A DNA stretch of 64,000 nt from Korobacter sp963758505 (GTDB lineage Bacteria > Acidobacteriota > Terriglobia > Terriglobales > Acidobacteriaceae), in assembly GCA_963758505.1 (NCBI GenBank), contig CAVWVJ010000001.1:248001-312000 (forward strand), given 5' to 3'. The number at the start of each line of letters is the position of its first letter. Position 1 is the stretch's first letter. Under the pieces are notes generated by a model, which saw only the letters and a list, made by a program, of their open reading frames with translations, did not search any database and was not told where the DNA came from. Shown here piece by piece: positions 58,865 through 64,000 of this stretch. A program made the position numbers and the translations under genes.

Positions 58865-59659
58865 TCACCTATTCTTCCAGACCGGCTTTCTTTTTTCCAG
58901 TACCGCCCGCAGGCCCTCTTCCACGTCTTGCAGGGCCATGAGCTGGTTCAAGTAGATGTCCTGCGATTTTTTCATGGCTTCCGCCAGGGGACGCCCGATA
59001 GAGGTGGCGATCACCTTTTTGGTCATTTCCAGCACCGGCGCGCTGAACTCGATAATCCGCGAGACCAGCTCGTTCACGGTGTTCTCCAGTCCTGCCTCCG
59101 GCACCACCCGATTCACGAAGCCAAGTTCGAGCGCCTCTTCCGCGCTCAATGCCTGGCCGGTGAGGATCAATTCGTAGGTCTTCTTCGGTCCGATGACAGC
59201 GGGCAGCATGATGGCCGCAAACGGCGGGAAAACCCCCATCTTCACTTCCGGCTGCGCGAAACGCGCGTTCGGGGTAGCGATGATCATGTCGCCAAACGCT
59301 ACCAACTCAGACCCAGCGCCGATCGCCGGCCCGTTGACCGCCACGATCAGGGGCTTGGATATCTCGGCAATCGCGCGGAACACGTGGTTGAAAGCCTCGA
59401 TGGTCTGGAAGACGCGGTCTGGCTTCGAATCTTCGATCGAAATACCGGCGGAAAACGTCTTCTGGGAAGAGCCCAGGACAATACATTTCACGTCGCGACG
59501 GCCTTCGAGACTTTCAATGGCTTCCGCCAGCTCCGCCATCAGGGGAACAGTCAACACGTTGTACGGAGGATTGTTCAACGTAATGCGGGCGACATTATTG
59601 CTGATATCGAAATCGAGAAACTTGCAGATCGTTACCGCCGGATTGGTTGGCGTGCCCAT
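58865..59659 (-). CDS. Crotonase-family enzyme, dienoyl-CoA hydratase-like
   Basis: A 264-residue single-domain crotonase. NNPPYNVLTVPLMAELAEAI at the N-terminus, KTFSAGISIEDSKPDRV (first oxyanion segment), and GPAIGAGSELVAFGDMIIAT (second, with Glu) are seen. FAQPEVKMGVFPPFAAIMLP holds the second catalytic Glu. The SAGxxxxxxxPD and GVFPP features remind me of cyclohexa-1,5-diene-1-carbonyl-CoA hydratases of aromatic degradation more than of FadB-type hydratases. No other aromatic-degradation gene is nearby, so the substrate is open. ATG 59659; divergent from rpiB. A different enzyme from the one at 20285. Confidence 0.82.
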   Translation of the reverse strand: MGTPTNPAVTICKFLDFDISNNVARITLNNPPYNVLTVPLMAELAEAIESLEGRRDVKCIVLGSSQKTFSAGISIEDSKPDRVFQTIEAFNHVFRAIAEISKPLIVAVNGPAIGAGSELVAFGDMIIATPNARFAQPEVKMGVFPPFAAIMLPAVIGPKKTYELILTGQALSAEEALELGFVNRVVPEAGLENTVNELVSRIIEFSAPVLEMTKKVIATSIGRPLAEAMKKSQDIYLNQLMALQDVEEGLRAVLEKRKPVWKNR

Positions 59660-59807
59660 TCGTCACCTGATGTCTGAAAATTCGCAGAACCGTCGTGCGT
59701 GGCTGCCCGGAGCGTTAGAAACAGTTTGAGTATGCGCTGAAAGGCAGGCCGCAACAAGGCCGGAAGGACAATGGCTTTTTGGCCAGTGCAAGGTAGATAC
59801 CTGAGGG

Positions 59808-59821
59808 TACAATTGGGCTCA
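59808..59821 (+). promoter_or_regulatory. -10 box 7 nt before the rpiB start codon (predicted leaderless)
   Basis: TACAAT at 59808-59813, then seven bases, then ATG 59821. No Shine-Dalgarno fits between, and the -35 position (AGTGCA) is poor. Confidence 0.5.
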
Positions 59822-60279
59822 TGAAAATCGCCCTAGGCGCGGACCATGCGGGATTTGAGCTGAAAAACAGGATCAAACAGCATCTTGGCGAGGACGGAAT
59901 CGAAGTTCAGGACGAGGGCACCAATTCCGACGATTCCGTGGATTACCCGGATTTTGCTCGGAAAGTGGCCGAGGACGTGGTGGAAGGGCGTGCCGATCTG
60001 GGCGTCTTGGTGTGCGGTACGGGGATTGGCATGGCCATCTCCGCGAACAAGGTTCCGGGTATCCGCGCCGCCAATTGCGATACAGTCTTCCAGGCGCAAA
60101 TGAGCCGCGAGCATAACGACGCCAATGTCCTCGCTCTCGGCGCCCGCGTGCTTCAACCCGAGGCCGCGATTGCCATCGTCGAGACCTGGATCAAGACGAA
60201 TTTTGCCGGGGGCCGCCACCAGCGCCGCATCGACAAGATCCACGAGATGGAACACGAAGAAGTGAAACGCCTGACATAA
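59821..60279 (+). CDS. rpiB: Ribose-5-phosphate isomerase B
   Basis: Interconverts ribose 5-phosphate and ribulose 5-phosphate in the pentose phosphate pathway. 152 residues, LacAB/RpiB fold. ALGADHAGFELKNRIKQHL at the N-terminus, VLVCGTGIGMAISANKVPGI with catalytic Cys65, and SREHNDANVLALGARVL. The C-terminus FAGGRHQRRIDKI is typical. A TACAAT lies 7 nt before the ATG. glyA follows 21 nt later; an rpiB-glyA pair is a common bacterial arrangement. Confidence 0.96.
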   Translation: MKIALGADHAGFELKNRIKQHLGEDGIEVQDEGTNSDDSVDYPDFARKVAEDVVEGRADLGVLVCGTGIGMAISANKVPGIRAANCDTVFQAQMSREHNDANVLALGARVLQPEAAIAIVETWIKTNFAGGRHQRRIDKIHEMEHEEVKRLT

Positions 60280-60300
60280 CGAACTTATAAGGGAAAAGAA

Positions 60301-61584
60301 ATGCCGAAGAATTCCATGTCTCTCCCGCTCAGTGAAGTCGATCCGCAGATCGCAGAGGCGATCGCCAACGAGGAACGCCGCCAACACGAGGGCCTCGAAT
60401 TGATCGCCAGCGAGAATTTCGTCAGCGAAGCGGTGCTCCAGGCGGCCGGGTCGGTGTTCACGAACAAGTACGCCGAGGGCTATCCCGGGAAGCGATATTA
60501 CGGCGGCTGCGAGTTTGCCGACATCGTGGAGAACCTGGCGCGCGATCGCGCCAAGCAGCTCTTTGGCGCCGAATATGCCAACGTCCAGCCACACTCCGGT
60601 TCCACCGCCAACATGGAAGCGTATGCGGCGGTCCTTCAGCCCGGCGACACAATCCTCGGTTTGAATCTCGCGCACGGCGGCCACCTCACGCATGGCCATC
60701 CGCTGAATTTTTCCGGTAAAACCTACAAGATCGTTCCATATGGCGTCACGAAAGAAACGGAGACCATTGACTACGACGAGTTGGAAAAACTCGCCCTGGA
60801 GCACCATCCCAAGCTGATCGTCGGAGGAGGCAGCGCTTATCCGCGCATCATCGATTTCCCCCGCATGCGGCAGATTGCCGACAAAGCCGGCGCGCTCTTC
60901 ATGGTCGACATGGCGCACTTCGCAGGGTTGGTAGCCGGCGGAGCTCATCCGTCGCCGGTGCCGCACGCCCACATTGTCACCACCACCACGCACAAAACGC
61001 TGCGCGGACCGCGCGCAGGAATGGTCCTTGCAAAGCAGGAGTACGGAGTCGCCATCGATAAGGTGACCTTCCCGGGGGTACAGGGAGGCCCACTCGTCCA
61101 CATCATTGCGGCGAAGGCGGTTTGCTTCAAGGAAGCCATGGAGCCGTCCTTCAAGGAGTACGCGAAACAGGTCGTGGCGAATGCGAAGGTCCTCGCGCAG
61201 GCGCTGGCGGATGCAGGGTTCCGGATCATCTCCGGCGGCACCGACACGCACCTCATGCTGATCGACGTGTTTGCGGCCGGTATGCTCGGCAGCGAGGCCG
61301 AAAAGGCGCTCGGAGAAGCCGGAATCACGGTGAACAAGAACGCGATTCCGTTTGACACCAATCCTCCGATGAAGCCAAGCGGCATTCGCATTGGCACACC
61401 GGCGCTGACCACGCGCGGTATGAAGGAGCCCGAAATGCGGCAGGTTGGCATCTGGATCGCGGAGGGCTTGCGTCATCGCACCGACGCCGATTTCCTCTCG
61501 CGCATCCGTCGCCAGGTGCACGAACTGGCCGACGCCTTTCCGCTCTATCCGGAACGCCGCGCGAGCCGCTTAGCCACGGTATAA
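60301..61584 (+). CDS. glyA: Serine hydroxymethyltransferase
   Basis: PLP enzyme that converts serine + tetrahydrofolate to glycine + 5,10-methylene-THF. 427 residues. LIASENFVSEAVLQAAGSVF at the N-terminus, YGGCEFADIVENLARDRAKQ, and VTTTTHKTLRGPRAGM with the PLP lysine K232. NKNAIPFDTNPPMKPSGIRI is near the C-terminus. ATG 60301 after AAGGGAAAAG. Followed by a strong terminator. Confidence 0.98.
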   Translation: MPKNSMSLPLSEVDPQIAEAIANEERRQHEGLELIASENFVSEAVLQAAGSVFTNKYAEGYPGKRYYGGCEFADIVENLARDRAKQLFGAEYANVQPHSGSTANMEAYAAVLQPGDTILGLNLAHGGHLTHGHPLNFSGKTYKIVPYGVTKETETIDYDELEKLALEHHPKLIVGGGSAYPRIIDFPRMRQIADKAGALFMVDMAHFAGLVAGGAHPSPVPHAHIVTTTTHKTLRGPRAGMVLAKQEYGVAIDKVTFPGVQGGPLVHIIAAKAVCFKEAMEPSFKEYAKQVVANAKVLAQALADAGFRIISGGTDTHLMLIDVFAAGMLGSEAEKALGEAGITVNKNAIPFDTNPPMKPSGIRIGTPALTTRGMKEPEMRQVGIWIAEGLRHRTDADFLSRIRRQVHELADAFPLYPERRASRLATV

Positions 61585-61598
61585 ACGAGATTCCCACG

Positions 61599-61632
61599 AA
61601 AGCCCCACTGCTTCTACGCGGTGGGGCTTTTT
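61599..61632 (+). terminator. Intrinsic terminator after glyA
   Basis: Stem AAGCCCCAC / GTGGGGCTT (61600-61608 with 61621-61629) with a 12-nt loop, T-run to 61632. The next gene's -10 box begins only 10 nt later. Confidence 0.93.
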
Positions 61633-61641
61633 GCCATCCGT

Positions 61642-61654
61642 TACAATCCTCCCG
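61642..61654 (+). promoter_or_regulatory. -10 box 6 nt before the GT4 start codon (predicted leaderless)
   Basis: TACAAT at 61642-61647, six bases, then GTG 61654. The -35 position falls in the glyA terminator stem. No Shine-Dalgarno. Confidence 0.5.
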
Positions 61655-62784
61655 TGAAGGTCGCCATCGACATTCGCCGTATCAGCGACTTCGGGATCGG
61701 CACCTACATTCGCAATGTGGTGCGTACCCTGGGGCGGCTGGACCACGCGAACCAATACGTTCTGCTGGGCACCCCGGGCCGCATTCACGACATGGGCGCC
61801 CTCCAGCCCAACTTCTCGCACTTTGAATGTCCCGATAACGATTACTCGCCCGCGTCCTACTTCGAATTTCACAACGCTCTGAAGCGGCAGGGCGTGAACG
61901 TGTTGCACGTGCCGCATCTCTTCTGGATCCCGCAGGGCATCCCGTGCCCCTACGTGGTTACAGTTCACGATTTACTTGACTATCTGTATCGCAGCAACAG
62001 CGCGTCGGCGGCGAAGCGCTTCGCGCATTTCTACTTCACTAAACGTGTGCTGAACCGCGCGTCACGGATCTTTGCGGTCTCGAAGTTCTCCAAGACAGAC
62101 ACGGTACGTCTCTTCGGGGTTGCGGAGGAGAAGATCGAAGTCGTATACAACGCCATCGATGACCGCTTTCGCCTCGGCCATGCCTCGCCGGCAGACAAAC
62201 TGATGATCGCCGAACGCTACCAGGTGAACTACCCGTTCATTCTGTATGCCGGCCGTATCAGCCCGCATAAGAATGTTGTACGAATTATCGAAGCATTCTC
62301 GCTCTTGAAATCTGAACTCGCAAAAGATGGACATTATCCCGAACTCAAGCTGATCATCATCGGTGACGAAGTTTCGCGCCACCCCGATCTTCGTCGCGCC
62401 GTGATCAAGGGGCGCGTGCAGCAGGATGTACGCTTCCTCGGGTTCGTCCCGATCGAGATCCTTCGCATCTTCTATGACGCCGCGAAGGTCTTCATCTTCC
62501 CGTCTCTTTACGAAGGCTTCGGCCTGCCTCCCCTGGAGGCCATGTCGCACGGCACTCCAGTGATCACCAGCAACACGTCTTCCTTGCCCGAAGTCGTCGG
62601 AAATGCCGCCGTGCTCGTGAATCCGGAAAACGTCTTCGAAATCCAGCGCGCCCTGCAGCGCGTCCTGCTCGACCAGACACTACGTGAGAAGCTGAAGGCT
62701 CGCGGTGAAGAGCAAGCCCGAAAATTCTCCTGGGAGACCTCCGTCAGGCGCATGCTTGAAATCTTTCAGGAAGTCGCGAAGTAA
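61654..62784 (+). CDS. GT4-family glycosyltransferase (GT-B fold)
   Basis: A 376-residue retaining glycosyltransferase. N-terminal VAIDIRRISDFGIGTYIRNV (acceptor domain with the Gly-rich loop), then ILYAGRISPHKNVVRIIEAF and the GT4 signature SLYEGFGLPPLEAM with the E-x7-E pair near residue 286. Likely uses a nucleotide-sugar donor at the inner membrane face for surface polysaccharide. The start is GTG 61654 (MKVAIDIRR), placed by the family N-terminus; the longer frame from 61621 runs into the glyA terminator. A TACAAT lies 6 nt upstream. Single gene. Confidence 0.9.
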   Translation: MKVAIDIRRISDFGIGTYIRNVVRTLGRLDHANQYVLLGTPGRIHDMGALQPNFSHFECPDNDYSPASYFEFHNALKRQGVNVLHVPHLFWIPQGIPCPYVVTVHDLLDYLYRSNSASAAKRFAHFYFTKRVLNRASRIFAVSKFSKTDTVRLFGVAEEKIEVVYNAIDDRFRLGHASPADKLMIAERYQVNYPFILYAGRISPHKNVVRIIEAFSLLKSELAKDGHYPELKLIIIGDEVSRHPDLRRAVIKGRVQQDVRFLGFVPIEILRIFYDAAKVFIFPSLYEGFGLPPLEAMSHGTPVITSNTSSLPEVVGNAAVLVNPENVFEIQRALQRVLLDQTLREKLKARGEEQARKFSWETSVRRMLEIFQEVAK

Positions 62785-63005
62785 GGACGTGTCCCGCGTA
62801 CTCATTGTGGGTCGCGGCGTACCACACATTCCAAGTTCCTCTTGTACCCGCAGCAGCGCTGGAGCCAGCAGCTTTCGTTCTTACCGCCTTTCCGGAACTT
62901 CCTTCCCAGGCATCCTGTAAAGATTTCTAGAAATACCGATGGATCGCGGGGCACCGCTTTGGCCGCCGACGTGCCTCTAACTAAGCGTAGGCATTGAGGG
63001 AGAAC

Positions 63006-63764
63006 ATGCGGGCCAGAGTTCAACTGACGTTTCTGGGTATTCTGCTTACCGCCGTGGGCGTATGGGCAGAGACTCCCGACGTGAATGCCATCGTCGGGCG
63101 GATGCAGGCAGCCATGCAGGGTCGCAATCAGGACCGCGCCTACTCCGTCACCCGGGAATACCGGCTGGCCTCCGAAGATCCGGGCAAAACAGCTCGTGTG
63201 GTGGCCGAAGTGAACACAATTCCTTCCGGCAAGAAGGAATACAGCATCACTCAAGGCGACGGGCAGGCAGAGAAGGTCGTCCGCAAAGTGCTGGACCACG
63301 AGACGGAGAGTGCGAACCAGGAACACAGCAGCGGCCGACTTTCCTCCGATAACTACGAATTTACCTACTTGGGAACCGAGCCTATTGAAGGCCACAGTTG
63401 TTATGTGCTGCAACTCGCCCCGCGTCATGACGGCCGCGACCTCGTCAAAGGAAAGGCGTGGGTCGACACCGAGACCTACCTGGTTCGCCAGGTGAGCGGC
63501 ACCCCGACCAGGATGCCCTCATGGTGGATCAAGGATCTTCAGGTGACGGTCCGTTACAAAGGAGTTGACGGGCTATGGCTGCAGGATTCGACCGAGGCGG
63601 TCGCGCAAGTACGTCTCGTCGGACGCCACGTTCTCACGTCGCACTCCCTGAACGTTCGTAGCGATACCGCCCTTGCCACCAGCGAGGCGCCCCCTCCTCC
63701 TCGTAAGCGCACGAGACGAACCGACCCCGCTCTGCTCGGTGCCGGAGTCTTCACTCAGCGTTAA
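63006..63764 (+). CDS. Exported LolA-like (outer-membrane lipoprotein-sorting type) protein
   Basis: A 252-residue exported protein with a signal peptide (MRARVQLTFLGILLTAVGVWA). The mature part is beta-rich with NAIVGRMQAAMQGRNQ at the start, SSDNYEFTYLGTEPIEGHSC in the middle, and KGKAWVDTETYLVRQV before a Pro/Arg-rich C-terminus. This matches the LolA-like lipid-binding fold often named outer membrane lipoprotein-sorting protein; specific role unknown. The start is ATG 63006 with GAGGGAGA upstream; TTG 62994 is in frame but would consume the ribosome-binding site. Confidence 0.78.
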   Translation: MRARVQLTFLGILLTAVGVWAETPDVNAIVGRMQAAMQGRNQDRAYSVTREYRLASEDPGKTARVVAEVNTIPSGKKEYSITQGDGQAEKVVRKVLDHETESANQEHSSGRLSSDNYEFTYLGTEPIEGHSCYVLQLAPRHDGRDLVKGKAWVDTETYLVRQVSGTPTRMPSWWIKDLQVTVRYKGVDGLWLQDSTEAVAQVRLVGRHVLTSHSLNVRSDTALATSEAPPPPRKRTRRTDPALLGAGVFTQR

Positions 63765-63850
63765 ACAAACAAACCGAGATCGGATCAACAAATCACCGGC
63801 GGGACACTACCTCAGTGCATCCAAGCACACCAGCGGGAGGTTCGCCCTCA

Positions 63851-64000
63851 ATGGACGAGAAGGTCCTCGATGAGCTTCTGGATGCATTCCTGCCCCTTGT
63901 GATTGCGGCGGAAACGCGAAGTGCGGCCGTTCTGGAGGCGCTCAAATCTTCCGGCGTGCTAACCGACGAGCAACTCGCTCCCTTCCTCGAACAGGCATCC
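63851..64000 (+). CDS. Start of an unidentified gene (cut by window end)
   Basis: ATG 63851 with GGGAGG (63834-63839) upstream opens a frame that stays open to the window edge, 50 codons. MDEKVLDELLDAFLPLVIAA followed by ETRSAAVLEALKSSGVLTDE reads like a soluble helical protein with good codon bias. Too short to identify. Confidence 0.55.
   Translation, partial: MDEKVLDELLDAFLPLVIAAETRSAAVLEALKSSGVLTDEQLAPFLEQAS

Noticed and set aside
62785..63005. Gene in the 221-nt gap after GT4
   Set aside because: No frame with a ribosome-binding site or coding-like composition; I see nothing there.

Overview
The window is 64 kb of GC-rich chromosomal DNA with no mobile element, CRISPR array, tRNA or rRNA that I can recognise. 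Gene content fits an Acidobacteriota genome, most likely the Koribacter/Terriglobia side. The clues are a TonB-dependent receptor with an N-terminal carboxypeptidase-regulatory domain, several secreted proteins of types I associate with that phylum, palindromic repeats packed into intergenic spacers, and the gene style of the ribosomal cluster. This assignment is inference from gene style; no marker was searched.

Layout. 1-5.0 kb: end of glyS, then ppdK. 5-8 kb: a secreted protein and a GT39-like membrane glycosyltransferase with TPRs. 8-13 kb (minus strand): a run of gamma-carbonic-anhydrase-like protein, hisS, aspS, an unknown gene and a flavin oxidoreductase. 13.2-16.4 kb: an Oar-like TonB-dependent receptor split by a one-base frameshift. 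16.5-23 kb: rpsU, a zinc-ribbon protein, a receiver-only response regulator, mtaB, hbd-crt, a VOC-lumazine synthase fusion, nusB and a small acidic protein. 23-27 kb (minus): an Ig-like/propeller exported protein and a second TPR membrane glycosyltransferase.

27.1-50.1 kb is one contiguous translation super-cluster: str (rpsL, rpsG, fusA, tuf), S10, spc (with secY, adk, map, infA, rpmJ) and alpha (rpsM, rpsK, rpsD, rpoA, rplQ). It follows a strong sigma70-type promoter with a roughly 390-nt structured leader and ends at an intrinsic terminator after rplQ. No internal terminator with a T-run was seen, so long read-through transcripts are likely. The spacers are filled with several families of small GC-rich hairpins. 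Several proteins carry unusual tails: a glycine-rich tail on RpoA, Lys/Ala-rich tails on L22 and L29, an N-terminal extension on L5 and a charged tail on L17.

50.2-64 kb: a GAF-TM-WD40 protein, a ROK kinase, an ECF sigma factor with a small membrane partner, a GNAT acetyltransferase, a VanZ-like protein next to guaB, an exported protein, a crotonase-family enzyme, rpiB-glyA, a GT4 glycosyltransferase, a LolA-like protein and the start of a last gene cut by the window edge.

Best candidates for something new: the spacer-filling hairpin families in the ribosomal super-operon, the glycine-rich RpoA tail, the VOC-RibH fusion, and three genes whose -10 box lies 6-7 nt from the start codon (predicted leaderless mRNAs).
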